Assembly: GCA_001314815.1 (NCBI GenBank)
Contig: LJXT01000023.1
Span: 1 to 36,781 of the forward strand
Source: Algoriphagus marincola HL-49
Lineage (GTDB): Bacteria > Bacteroidota > Bacteroidia > Cytophagales > Cyclobacteriaceae
Direction: 5' to 3'
DNA: 36,781 nucleotides
The notes below the pieces were generated by a model that was given only the letters and a program-made list of their open reading frames with translations, ran no database searches and was not told where the DNA came from. This document shows, one piece after another, positions 1-7,953 of this stretch; the first letter of the stretch is position 1; every line of letters starts with the position of its first letter. The position numbers and the translations under genes were made by a program.

Positions 1-265
1 CAAATGTGAATTTTCCACCTGTGATTTTATCACCAGTCACCATCAAGGAACCTTCGGTAGCCGGGATTTTTCCAAAGTGCTGACCAGCGGGCTTGTATCC
101 TCTCCAAGAGATGGTAGTTGCGTCCATGTCAAGGTTTATTGCCTGTCCGGTAGCTTCTGCTACTTCCTTAGCTTCAGATGTTTCTACAGTTTCACTTGGT
201 CCGCCACAGGCGAATGTCAAAAGGGCAGCCGAAAGAATTAGGCCTGTTTGTTTAAATAACTTCAT
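1..265 (-). CDS. YceI-like lipoprotein, N-terminal part (runs off window)
   Basis: The reading frame starts with ATG at 265 and is still open at base 1, so only the first 88 residues are visible. The N-terminus is a lipoprotein signal: a short hydrophobic stretch ending LLTFAC with the lipidated Cys at residue 20. A low-complexity Glu/Ala/Thr linker follows to about residue 42. The mature start, with TTISWRGYKPAGQHFGKI and then SLMVTGDKITGGKFTF, resembles the first strands of the YceI family, lipocalin-like barrels that bind isoprenoid-type lipids in the envelope. The family call rests on this short segment, so it is probable rather than certain. A Bacteroidota -7 box at 311-318 points into the gene. 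Confidence 0.75.
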   Translation of the reverse strand, partial: MKLFKQTGLILSAALLTFACGGPSETVETSEAKEVAEATGQAINLDMDATTISWRGYKPAGQHFGKIPATEGSLMVTGDKITGGKFTF

Positions 266-310
266 AATGGTTTGTGATTAGTTTCAAATTTGATGTATAT
301 ACACGGAAAC

Positions 311-318
311 CAAAATTA
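311..318 (-). promoter_or_regulatory. Putative -7 promoter box (TAATTTTG) for the YceI-like gene
   Basis: Read on the minus strand this is TAATTTTG, a full match to the Bacteroidota housekeeping -7 consensus TAnnTTTG. It lies 45 bases upstream of the start codon at 265. The -33 TTTG element is only weakly represented (GAAA read on plus at 341-344, giving TTTC on minus). Inference from consensus only. Confidence 0.4.
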
Positions 319-377
319 ATACAAAAAGTTCTGGTTCTCGGAAAATTTTTTGAATTTGTTCAAAAATCAAAAACTCA

Positions 378-899
378 ATGCAGGAAGCCTTAATAATGGA
401 GCTAAACGGTAAAAAGCCAATTTTCGGAGAGTCATGCTGGCTAGCGCCGAATGCCACTGTTGTCGGTGATGTCATCATGGGAGATGAATGCACGGTTTGG
501 TTTAATGCCGTGGTGCGAGGAGATGTGCATGAGATCCGGATAGGTAATCAAACAAATATTCAAGATGGGGTAGTCATCCATTGTACCTACCAAAAAGCCG
601 GAACCTACATAGGCGATCAGGTATCTATCGCTCATAATGCGATAGTGCATGGCTGTACGATCCATGATCGGGTTTTGGTAGGAATGGGGGCGATCATCAT
701 GGATGGAGCTGTTGTGCACTCTGGAGCAGTGATTGCCGCGGGTGCTGTGGTCTTGGCAAATACAGTGGTAGAGGCAAATTCCATTTATGCAGGTATGCCA
801 GCCAAAAAAGTCAAAGAAATAGGTCCTGAGATGAAAGAAGTCATCGAACGAACAGCTAGAAATTATCCAATGTATTCTAAGTGGTTTCAAAAAGGCTGA
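378..899 (+). CDS. Gamma-carbonic anhydrase-like hexapeptide-repeat protein
   Basis: This is a left-handed beta-helix protein of the gamma-carbonic anhydrase/YrdA/PaaY family. About seven imperfect hexapeptide turns run from residue 20 to 140, for example APNATVVGDV and IGDQVSIAHNAIVHGC. The family's metal-site histidines are present at residues 68, 86 and 91, with the typical five-residue spacing of the last pair, and the RGD turn is at 47-49. Members are cytoplasmic trimers; some hydrate CO2 and others have no proven activity. An internal ATG at 396, giving MELNGKKPIF, has a purine-rich AGGAAG upstream and fits the family N-terminus better than 378, so the true protein may be six residues shorter. 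It is not clearly linked to its neighbours. Confidence 0.88.
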   Translation: MQEALIMELNGKKPIFGESCWLAPNATVVGDVIMGDECTVWFNAVVRGDVHEIRIGNQTNIQDGVVIHCTYQKAGTYIGDQVSIAHNAIVHGCTIHDRVLVGMGAIIMDGAVVHSGAVIAAGAVVLANTVVEANSIYAGMPAKKVKEIGPEMKEVIERTARNYPMYSKWFQKG

Positions 900-968
900 T
901 AAAAAATCCTTTTAGAATTTTTTAACTAATTGATATTGAGTAAATTCGGATTCTTTTAAAGCTTTTTT

Positions 969-1490
969 ATGGAATCAACTTTTAGAAGTTTATCTCAAAA
1001 GGGATCATTAATCGCCTTTTTCTTGATGATGATTGCCTTTAATTTATCGCTTTCCTTTTTTATGCCTAAGGAATATGCGCTGGATTTGAAGTTTGCCTAT
1101 ACATTCTCGGAAGCTTGGCAATCCCTTTCGGCAATGGATATGGATACAAGAGACCTTTATCGGAAGGGGATATGGTTTCTTGATTTACCTTATCTAATTG
1201 TATACAGTGTCTTTTTCTCAGGATTACTATATAGGCTGATGGGGATGAAGCGAGTTGTCTTCCTTCCTTTTTTGGTAGCTTCCTTTGATTTTATTGAAAA
1301 CCTATTGGTATTACGCCTATTGAAGATTTTTCCAGAGCCTTCTAAGGTACTTACCCTAATAGCCTCCATTGCTACGACCTTCAAATGGATTGCCGTGGCT
1401 ATTATGCTTGGGATAGTGCTCTTCGGTATTTTTCGTTTATTGTTTTCTAAGAAATATTTTCCTCAATCTTCCTCTAGGTCTAGGCTTTGA
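969..1490 (+). CDS. Small integral membrane protein, unknown function
   Basis: This is a 173-residue protein with about four predicted membrane segments: roughly residues 14-33, 74-92, 96-115 and 127-158. The stretch between segments 1 and 2 (about 34-70) is more polar. A conserved-looking FDFIENLLVLRLL stretch sits in segment 3 and may matter because it puts charged residues in the membrane. The C-terminus is basic and serine-rich. I do not recognise a family and assign no function. It is preceded by a 69-base gap and followed by a 98-base gap, so it need not belong to the operon that follows. Confidence 0.7.
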   Translation: MESTFRSLSQKGSLIAFFLMMIAFNLSLSFFMPKEYALDLKFAYTFSEAWQSLSAMDMDTRDLYRKGIWFLDLPYLIVYSVFFSGLLYRLMGMKRVVFLPFLVASFDFIENLLVLRLLKIFPEPSKVLTLIASIATTFKWIAVAIMLGIVLFGIFRLLFSKKYFPQSSSRSRL

Positions 1491-1588
1491 TTTTTTAATT
1501 TTTGAGTAAAGAAGAATATCCTTTGCTTTTCAAGATATTTTGAATAGTTTTTCAAAACTTACGACCATTAATCTTTTTGGGAAATTTT

Positions 1589-2302
1589 ATGAAAGAGGAA
1601 TATTTCAAATGGTATTCTCCCCATCTCAATCGAGAGGTTCAGATGTTGACTTTTGGACATGCAGGCTATCCGGTGGTAGTTTTTCCTACCTCGAAAGGGT
1701 CCTTCCACGAAAACCGAGACATGGGTTTGATCGGTTCTGCCCAATGGTATATTGAGCAGGGCTTGATTCAGGTTTTTTGTCCTGAAAGTAATGACGCCGA
1801 CAGTTTTTATAATAGAAACATCCATCCCCATCAGCGGATCCAAAATCATGTGGCTTATGATAAAATGATCTGCCATGAGATCGTGGAGCGTATTCGATTG
1901 AACACCGCGGTAGCAAAAGTGGTGGTGGCAGGCTGTAGTTTTGGGGGCTATCATGCTGCCAACTTTGCCTTCCGGCATCCCGGCTATGTCAGCCACATGT
2001 TCAGTATGTCAGGGGCTTTCGATATTAGGAATTTCATGGAAGGATATAATCATGATGACATTTATTATAACAGCCCCTTGGAATACCTCCCTGGATTGAA
2101 TGATGAGGAGCTTTGGAGGATGGATATTGTATTGGGGACTTCTAATTGGGATATCTGTTTTGATGCTAATCTGAAATTAGACGACTGCCTGAACCGAAAA
2201 GGGGTTCCGCATTGGCTGGACGTGAGGCAGAATCGAGTACATGATTGGGATGTCTGGAAAGAGATGTTTCCGCACTATTTAAGTAGAATTAAGTTTGATT
2301 AA
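1589..2302 (+). CDS. Alpha/beta hydrolase (esterase-like), first gene of amidoligase operon
   Basis: This 237-residue protein resembles the putative esterase family (esterase D/FrsA-like alpha/beta hydrolases). The nucleophile elbow is GCSFGG with Ser117, preceded by strand KVVVAG. A likely catalytic His is His218 in VHDWDVW near the C-terminus, and Asp188 or Asp192 are acid candidates. There is no signal peptide, so it should be cytoplasmic. ATG at 1589 is chosen over an in-frame TTG at 1577 because it gives the usual MKEEYFKWYSP start. The next gene begins 21 bases downstream and spacing stays short through 6491. In that setting it could hydrolyse an ester or amide during maturation or turnover of the operon's product; that is inference. 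Confidence 0.85.
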   Translation: MKEEYFKWYSPHLNREVQMLTFGHAGYPVVVFPTSKGSFHENRDMGLIGSAQWYIEQGLIQVFCPESNDADSFYNRNIHPHQRIQNHVAYDKMICHEIVERIRLNTAVAKVVVAGCSFGGYHAANFAFRHPGYVSHMFSMSGAFDIRNFMEGYNHDDIYYNSPLEYLPGLNDEELWRMDIVLGTSNWDICFDANLKLDDCLNRKGVPHWLDVRQNRVHDWDVWKEMFPHYLSRIKFD

Positions 2303-2323
2303 ACCATTTTATCCAATAAGAAT

Positions 2324-3280
2324 ATGAAGAAGATAGGAATACTTTTCGGGATGGAAGACACTTTTCCTCAGGCTTTTATCGATCGAGTGAATCAAAAAGC
2401 AGAGAAGGGGATTATTGCCGAGGCAGTGAAAATTGACAAGGTGATCCAAAATGAGCTTTCCGATTATGCGGTGATTATTGATCGAATATCTCAGGATGTC
2501 CCTTTTTATCGTGCCTATTTGAAAAATGCAGCCCTGACAGGTACAGCCGTAATCAACAATCCTTTTTGGTGGAGTGCAGATGACAAGTTTTTCAATAATG
2601 CCCTGGCAGACCAATTGGGTGTTCCACTACCAAAAACGGTATTATTGCCCTCGGCAGAGCACCCCACGGATACTACTTCCAAGTCCTTTCGAAATCTAGC
2701 AGCTCCTCTCGATTGGGATGGCATGTTTGAATACATCGGCTTTCCTGCTTACATGAAGCCCTATGCAGGTGGAGGTTGGAAGAATGTCTATAGACTTGAG
2801 AATAAAGAAGAGTTTTTTCAGAAGCATCCTGAAACCGGTCAACTCGTGATGTTGCTACAAGAAGAAATTGTATTTGATGAGTATTTCCGTGTTTATTGTC
2901 TTGGGGGGAAAGAGGTTCGCATCATGGAATATGAACCACGAAACCCGCACCATCTTCGCTACGTGGTGGACAGGGCACCGTCCTCGAAAAAGCTTTTAGC
3001 TAAGGTCAAAAAATATACGATTGATTTATGTAAAGGACTAGGCTATGATTTCAATACCGTAGAATTCGCTGTGAGGGATGGAATTCCTTATGCCATAGAC
3101 TTTGGTAATCCAGCACCTGATGCCGATGTCAATTCGGTAGGTCAGGAAAATTTTGAATGGGTAGTAGAAGAGGCAGCCAACATGGCGATTCGCTACGCAA
3201 AAGCTCAAAAACCTGGAAAAATGAATTTGACTTGGGGAACCTTTGTCAAAAACTCCGTGGAGATGGCTAAGCGCTTTTAG
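2324..3280 (+). CDS. ATP-grasp family ligase, unknown substrate
   Basis: This 318-residue cytoplasmic protein has the ATP-grasp layout. A pre-ATP-grasp region (1-105) is followed by the nucleotide-binding strand and glycine-rich loop YMKPYAGGGW (about 143-152), the hinge segment LLQEEIVFDEYFRVYC (about 173-188) and a metal-binding C-terminal core VEFAVRDGIPYAIDFGNPAP (about 247-266). Family members join a carboxylate to an amine or thiol through an acyl-phosphate. The closest feel is to RimK/glutathione synthetase-like amino-acid ligases, but the substrate cannot be read. It lies between the hydrolase and the GCS2-type ligase with 21- and 17-base gaps, so co-transcription is very likely. Confidence 0.85.
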   Translation: MKKIGILFGMEDTFPQAFIDRVNQKAEKGIIAEAVKIDKVIQNELSDYAVIIDRISQDVPFYRAYLKNAALTGTAVINNPFWWSADDKFFNNALADQLGVPLPKTVLLPSAEHPTDTTSKSFRNLAAPLDWDGMFEYIGFPAYMKPYAGGGWKNVYRLENKEEFFQKHPETGQLVMLLQEEIVFDEYFRVYCLGGKEVRIMEYEPRNPHHLRYVVDRAPSSKKLLAKVKKYTIDLCKGLGYDFNTVEFAVRDGIPYAIDFGNPAPDADVNSVGQENFEWVVEEAANMAIRYAKAQKPGKMNLTWGTFVKNSVEMAKRF

Positions 3281-3297
3281 TATTTAACTGTTTGATT

Positions 3298-4416
3298 ATG
3301 AGTATCTCCAATAAAAAACTACCGAAGTTTACACTCGGCGTAGAAGAAGAGTACCAGATCATCGACCCTGACACCAGGGACCTTCGCTCACACATGTCCA
3401 AGATTGTGGAGGGAGGAAAGATTCAGCTCCGAGAGCAAGTCAAGGCGGAGATGCATCAATCCGTGGTAGAAGTTGGTACCAATATTTGTCAAAACGTACA
3501 GGAAGCCAGAAAGGAAGTGGCTTTTCTACGGAATAAAATTGCTGAGCTAGCCGGAAAGCAAGGCTTAATCGTAGGAGCATCGAGTACTCATCCTTTTGCC
3601 AAGTGGCAGGACCAGGCAATCACCGATGAGCCGCGCTATCATCATATCGTGGACGAGCTGAAAGATATTGCCCGATCCAATTTGATTTTTGGTCTGCATG
3701 TGCACGTCGGCATCGAAAATAGAGAAACTGCCTTGCAGCTGATGAATCAGGCCTGCTACTTTCTCCCCCATATTTATGCCCTGACGACCAATTCCCCATT
3801 TTGGGAGGGAAGAGATACAGGTTTTAAGGCTTTCCGAGCAAAGATTTTTGCCAAATTTCCGCGGACAGGACTTCCTGAATACTTTGATTCGGTTCAGTCT
3901 TATGACAATTATCTGGAGATTTTGGTCAAGACCAATTGTATTGATAATCCCAAAAAAATCTGGTGGGATCTCCGTATGCACCCGTTTTTTAGTACCATCG
4001 AATTTCGAATCTGCGATATGTGTCTGACGGTAGAAGAGACTACCTGCATCGTCGCGCTGATACAAGCTGTGGTTGCCAAGCTTTACAAGCTATTGATGAG
4101 CAACACAAGCTTTAATATTTACCGGATCGCATTGATTCGAGAAAATAAATTCCGTGCAGCAAGAAATGGGATTGAAGGCAAATTGATCGATTTTGGTAAG
4201 AAATCAGAAGTGCCAACTATCGAGTTGATCGCTGAGCTATTAGATTTTATTGATGATGTGGTAGATGAGTTGGGTAGCCGGAAGGAAGTGGAATACGTTC
4301 ATCAAATTCTAGCTAAGGGCACAGGAGCTGATCAGCAATTGGCAGTATATCGTGAGACTGGAGACTTGGCAAAAGTCGTAGACTATATCACTGGTAAATT
4401 TACCGAAGGTATTTGA
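3298..4416 (+). CDS. Carboxylate-amine ligase, YbdK/GCS2 family
   Basis: This 372-residue protein belongs to the glutamate-cysteine ligase type 2 (GCS2, YbdK-like) family, which has a glutamine-synthetase-like fold and makes gamma-glutamyl-type amide bonds with ATP. Diagnostic features are FTLGVEEEYQIID at the N-terminus, with acidic metal ligands, the IFGLHVHVGI segment near residue 130 and the TIEFRICDMCLTVEET segment near 240. ATG at 3298 is chosen over an in-frame TTG at 3292 because it gives MSISNKKLPKFTLGVEEE at the usual distance from the motif. The length matches YbdK. Its position between an ATP-grasp enzyme and an amidotransferase suggests a dedicated role in building a peptide-like metabolite, not general glutathione synthesis. 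Confidence 0.9.
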   Translation: MSISNKKLPKFTLGVEEEYQIIDPDTRDLRSHMSKIVEGGKIQLREQVKAEMHQSVVEVGTNICQNVQEARKEVAFLRNKIAELAGKQGLIVGASSTHPFAKWQDQAITDEPRYHHIVDELKDIARSNLIFGLHVHVGIENRETALQLMNQACYFLPHIYALTTNSPFWEGRDTGFKAFRAKIFAKFPRTGLPEYFDSVQSYDNYLEILVKTNCIDNPKKIWWDLRMHPFFSTIEFRICDMCLTVEETTCIVALIQAVVAKLYKLLMSNTSFNIYRIALIRENKFRAARNGIEGKLIDFGKKSEVPTIELIAELLDFIDDVVDELGSRKEVEYVHQILAKGTGADQQLAVYRETGDLAKVVDYITGKFTEGI

Positions 4417-4454
4417 GTATTTGCCGTACCTTTGACCCGTAAAATTCAATCGCA

Positions 4455-5288
4455 GTGGAAAAATCAAAAATCAATCTGGCTATTTTGGATATGTACGACG
4501 GGGAGCCCAATCAGGGTATGCGTTGTATACAAGAGATAGTTGGGCGTTTTCAGAAACATATTTCTTTTCGGGTTTTTGACGTTCGGGGAAAATCAGAGGT
4601 TCCGGACGTTCAGGATTTTGACTTGTTTATTTCAACTGGAGGGCCAGGTAGTCCACTGGAGGGAAATGGTGAATGGGAATTGAAATACTTCGACTTTCTT
4701 GATCAGGTGTGGATTTGGAACCAAAACCATAATCAGAAGAAGTTTTTGCTGCTGATCTGTCACTCGTTTCAGATGGCCTGTAAGCACTTTGGGCTGGGAG
4801 ATATCAATAAAAGAAAATCCACTTCCTTTGGCGTGATGACCATCCACAAGACGGAGGAAGGTTTGTTGGACCCACTATTTTATAATTTGGACAATCCCTT
4901 TTGGGCAGTAGATAGCAGAGATTATCAAGTTATTTGTCCTGAAAAGCGAAAATTCAAGCAGCTGGGTGCCAAAATCATCGCCTTAGAAAAGATTCGAAAT
5001 CATGTAGAATATGAAAGGGCATTGATGGGTATTCGCTTTTCCGATGAGATCGTAGGAACCCAGTTTCATCCGGAGGCAGATGCGATTTCTTTTTTGGAAC
5101 ACCTCAAAAAGCCGGAGGTGAAAGAAAAAATCATCGCAGTCAAAGGAAAAACCAAGTTTAGAGATATGATCGAGCACTTGGTAGATGAAGATAAAATCGT
5201 TAGGACCAATCAGGTTTTGATCCCTAACTTTTTGGAAAGGGGTATAAAGGCTATCGCTACCTATCGAAAAAAGAAAATTTTAATCTAA
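4455..5288 (+). CDS. Class I glutamine amidotransferase-like protein
   Basis: This 277-residue protein has a full class I amidotransferase triad: Cys102 in LLICHSFQMACKHFG, and His205 and Glu207 in GTQFHPEAD. The oxyanion-side loop ISTGGPGSP is at 59-67. The nucleophile motif is C-H-S-F-Q where most family members have C-L/G-G-H/x-Q. It is longer than a bare domain (about 190 residues) because of a basic C-terminal tail after residue 215. It starts with GTG at 4455; no upstream in-frame ATG is available. It may feed ammonia to a neighbouring ligase or act as a gamma-glutamyl hydrolase; the sequence does not decide. It follows the ligase by 38 bases and precedes the next gene by 6. Confidence 0.85.
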   Translation: MEKSKINLAILDMYDGEPNQGMRCIQEIVGRFQKHISFRVFDVRGKSEVPDVQDFDLFISTGGPGSPLEGNGEWELKYFDFLDQVWIWNQNHNQKKFLLLICHSFQMACKHFGLGDINKRKSTSFGVMTIHKTEEGLLDPLFYNLDNPFWAVDSRDYQVICPEKRKFKQLGAKIIALEKIRNHVEYERALMGIRFSDEIVGTQFHPEADAISFLEHLKKPEVKEKIIAVKGKTKFRDMIEHLVDEDKIVRTNQVLIPNFLERGIKAIATYRKKKILI

Positions 5289-5294
5289 AGCTCG

Positions 5295-6491
5295 ATGATT
5301 GAAACCTATCGGAAGCAATTCAATGCTGAGTTTTCGACGCAAAAATACCAAAAGCTTCTTGACTCCATTCAAGATGATTTTGGATATATTCCTACTTTTC
5401 GGGTAGCAGAAACGCCTTTCTTTATTCCTGATGATTTCAAGGAAAAGTTACTTCAGGCCTGCGACGACTTAGTCACTTTTATTAAGCAGCCAAAATTCAA
5501 AGAATTGACCCAAAGGGCGCTTGATTTGAATATTGAAGTTCCGAATGAGGACCTTCATACGCAGTTTATGGCAATTGACTTTGGGGTATGTGAGGAAGAT
5601 GGAGTGCTTACTCCCAAGCTGATTGAGGTACAGGGGTTTCCTTCAATTTTCAATTTTCAGCATAATCTCTTCCAAAAGCTGAAGAAAGTCTACCCGATGC
5701 TGGAAGGCTTGACTCCCTATCTTTCAGGATTGGATGAAGATAGCTGTCTTTCTTTGCTCAAAAGTACAATTTTAGGTCAATATGCTCCGGAGGAAGTGGT
5801 TTTATTGGAAATTGAACCTGAAAAACAAAATACGAAAATAGATTTTTCCTACTGTGAAAAAGACCTTGGGATTGCCACTTGTTGTGTGACCAAGGTGATT
5901 AAAAAAGGGAAACAGCTTTTTTACAAAAACCGAGACGGCCAAGAAGTTCAGATAAAGCGAATCTACAATCGGGTAGTGTTTGACGAATTGTTTGCTCGAC
6001 CAGACCTGAAAATGGAGTTCAGCTTCACTGATGAGCTCGAGGTAGAATGGGCCGGGCATCCCAATTGGTACACGCGGATTTCAAAGTTTATTCTTCCCCA
6101 TCTTCATGGACCTTATTTTATTGAGTCTACGTTGCTGAGTGAGCTTCAGGAAATACCAGAGGACCTTGAAAATTACGTTTTGAAGCCTTTATTTTCCTTC
6201 TCAGGTGCAGGAGTAATATTTAATGTGACTAAAGCTGCTATTGAGGCAGTCCAAGACAAAGGCTTGTATATGCTACAAAAGAAAGTTAGCTATAAGCCTG
6301 TAATCCAAGCACCGGATGGATTGGTAAAGGTAGAGGTTCGAATCTTAGCAATCTGGCCTGAGGCTGACGAAAAACCAACTTTAGCAGGAAACCTAGTCCG
6401 TCTGAGTCGAGGCGAAATGATAGGGGTCAAATTCAATAAAGACAAAGACTGGGTGGGAGGGTCAATAGGCCTTTTTACAAAAAAAGCCTAG
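5295..6491 (+). CDS. Divergent ATP-grasp-like protein, last gene of amidoligase operon
   Basis: This is a 398-residue cytoplasmic protein without a firm family name. The C-terminal half resembles ATP-grasp enzymes: strand and glycine loop YVLKPLFSFSGAGVIFNV (about 296-313), hinge-like YMLQKKVSY (about 326-334), then VKVEVRILAIWP and AGNLVRLSRGEMIGVKFN, in the place where circularly permuted or glutathionylspermidine-synthetase-like grasp enzymes carry their metal-site arginines and asparagines. The N-terminal half has LIEVQGFPSIFNFQHN near residue 110, which could be a substrate or metal loop. Only 6 bases separate it from the amidotransferase gene. The ATP-grasp assignment is an inference from pattern; a structural comparison would settle it. 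Confidence 0.65.
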   Translation: MIETYRKQFNAEFSTQKYQKLLDSIQDDFGYIPTFRVAETPFFIPDDFKEKLLQACDDLVTFIKQPKFKELTQRALDLNIEVPNEDLHTQFMAIDFGVCEEDGVLTPKLIEVQGFPSIFNFQHNLFQKLKKVYPMLEGLTPYLSGLDEDSCLSLLKSTILGQYAPEEVVLLEIEPEKQNTKIDFSYCEKDLGIATCCVTKVIKKGKQLFYKNRDGQEVQIKRIYNRVVFDELFARPDLKMEFSFTDELEVEWAGHPNWYTRISKFILPHLHGPYFIESTLLSELQEIPEDLENYVLKPLFSFSGAGVIFNVTKAAIEAVQDKGLYMLQKKVSYKPVIQAPDGLVKVEVRILAIWPEADEKPTLAGNLVRLSRGEMIGVKFNKDKDWVGGSIGLFTKKA

Positions 6492-6499
6492 TCATCCCT

Positions 6500-7141
6500 T
6501 TATCCCCACGCAGATGGGTCTTTTCTCCAAGTTCCGAGTGACTGAAGTGCCTTTTCGTCAATGTAGGATTTTGCAACCGCTCTTGGCAAAAGATGCTCAT
6601 AATCGCATAGCGTCACTAATTTGACACCTGCTTTCTCGAAATTCTCAGCTGCTACCGGAAATCCATAGCTGAATATGGCTACCATTCCTAAGACTTCAAA
6701 TCCTGCATTGCGCAGGTCCTGAACAGCTTTCAGGGAACTTCCTCCGGTAGAGACAAGGTCTTCTACCACCACTACTTTTTGGCCTGGGGTAATTTGGCCT
6801 TCAATCATGTTTTCCATTCCATGACCTTTTGGTTTGGATCGGACATAGAGAAATGGGATTTCAAGCTCATTGGCTAAAAGTGCCCCCTGTGGAATACCGG
6901 CAGTTGCAACACCTGCTATCGCTTCGGCTTGAGGGTAAAAATGCTGTATGGATTGAGTCAAACCATCCCGAATCAGATTACGGACCTTCGGAAATGATAG
7001 GGAAAGCCGATTGTCACAATAGATCGGAGATTTCCAACCTGAGGCCCAGGTAAAGGGCTGTTCGGGCTGAAGACGAATCGCTTTAATTTTCAATAATTGA
7101 TCGGCTACTTCAGCTGCTAGTTCATTCGATAAAATTTCCAT
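6500..7141 (-). CDS. pyrE: Orotate phosphoribosyltransferase
   Basis: This 213-residue enzyme transfers orotate to PRPP to give orotidine 5'-phosphate in pyrimidine synthesis. The PRPP-binding loop is VVVVEDLVSTGGSS (about residues 123-136), and the N-terminal substrate segment FTWASGWKSPIYCDNR (about 30-45) and the catalytic flexible loop VRSKPKGHG (about 99-107) are typical. Its length matches the family. It faces the upstream operon with an 8-base gap between stop codons. A perfect TAnnTTTG box ends only 4 bases before the start codon, hinting at a leaderless or nearly leaderless transcript. Confidence 0.95.
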   Translation of the reverse strand: MEILSNELAAEVADQLLKIKAIRLQPEQPFTWASGWKSPIYCDNRLSLSFPKVRNLIRDGLTQSIQHFYPQAEAIAGVATAGIPQGALLANELEIPFLYVRSKPKGHGMENMIEGQITPGQKVVVVEDLVSTGGSSLKAVQDLRNAGFEVLGMVAIFSYGFPVAAENFEKAGVKLVTLCDYEHLLPRAVAKSYIDEKALQSLGTWRKDPSAWG

Positions 7142-7145
7142 AGCC

Positions 7146-7153
7146 CAAAAATA
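7146..7153 (-). promoter_or_regulatory. Putative -7 box (TATTTTTG) immediately before pyrE
   Basis: Minus-strand TATTTTTG matches the TAnnTTTG consensus exactly. It ends 4 bases before the pyrE ATG, so transcription would start at or next to the start codon. I find no TTTG at the expected -33 distance, so the call is weak. Confidence 0.3.
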
Positions 7154-7278
7154 CAGGAAACCCGAAAGGAATGTTTGTCTTGGTATAAAAAATCTGCATT
7201 TTTAAAATCTTAACGCAATGGTAAGATGCCTATGCGTACTATCATTCAGAAACAACCATTAAACCCTGCCGTGCTTTT

Positions 7279-7953
7279 ATGCGGATTTTTATTAATGACA
7301 AACCGCTGGATATAATCAGCTACAAGCAATTAGTCAATCCTGAAAAATTCGAGGGAGTATTTTCTGACTCCCAGGAATTACCCCCAATTAAGCGCTGGCA
7401 GGACGATATTTTATTCAAAGATCCATCGGTCGATCTTGTTATTCGAATTTTGTATCAATTAAGAACGCGGAAGCTGAGAGAATTGGATTCCATTACGTTG
7501 GTTTCTGATGCAAAAGGAGATCTCAAGAGCTTTATCAAAAGCCGGTTTTATACGATCAGAGCTGCTGGAGGAATAGTCTTAAAAGACAAAAAGGTACTTC
7601 TGATCCATCGATTGGGGAAGTGGGATTTTCCAAAAGGCAAATTCGATAAAGGCGAAACTCCTGAGCAATGCGCGCTCCGTGAAGTCGAGGAAGAATGTGG
7701 GATAAAGGTCAAAATGGGAAGTCATATCTGTAATACTTGGCATACTTACACCCAAAACCGGAAAAGCATCCTAAAAAAGACCTACTGGTATACGATGTCC
7801 TGTACAGATGACAGTCAGATGACTCCCCAATTAGAGGAGGGAATTGATGACATTCGATGGTTTGGAATCGAGGAGGCTAAAGTAGCTCTAATCAATTCAT
7901 ACCCATCCATGCGCTGGCTTTTCAAGCAAATGCTGAAGGGGAATTTTAAATAG
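7279..7953 (+). CDS. Nudix hydrolase with N-terminal extension
   Basis: This 224-residue protein has a complete Nudix box at residues 120-142 (GKFDKGETPEQCALREVEEE then CGI), with all catalytic and metal-binding glutamates present. The box is preceded by the substrate-side strands RAAGGIVL and the segment HRLGKWDFPKG, which recall diadenosine or diphosphoinositol polyphosphate hydrolases. Residues 1-90 form an extra domain I do not recognise. The family hydrolyses nucleoside diphosphates linked to other groups; the substrate here is unknown. The last 8 bases overlap the 3' end of coaD on the other strand. Confidence 0.88.
   Translation: MRIFINDKPLDIISYKQLVNPEKFEGVFSDSQELPPIKRWQDDILFKDPSVDLVIRILYQLRTRKLRELDSITLVSDAKGDLKSFIKSRFYTIRAAGGIVLKDKKVLLIHRLGKWDFPKGKFDKGETPEQCALREVEEECGIKVKMGSHICNTWHTYTQNRKSILKKTYWYTMSCTDDSQMTPQLEEGIDDIRWFGIEEAKVALINSYPSMRWLFKQMLKGNFK

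Noticed and set aside
441-890. 149-residue open frame antisense to the gamma-carbonic anhydrase gene
   Set aside because: It mirrors a strongly conserved gene, has no homolog I know and has the composition of a shadow frame.
1491-1588. Clear promoter for the amidoligase operon
   Set aside because: TAATTTTTG and TATCCTTTG are near-misses with wrong spacing; none has a -33 partner, so I make no call.
6466-6490. Hairpin TAGGC...GCCTA at the end of the amidoligase operon as terminator
   Set aside because: The stem overlaps the stop codon and neither strand has a T run after it; only five outer pairs are firm.
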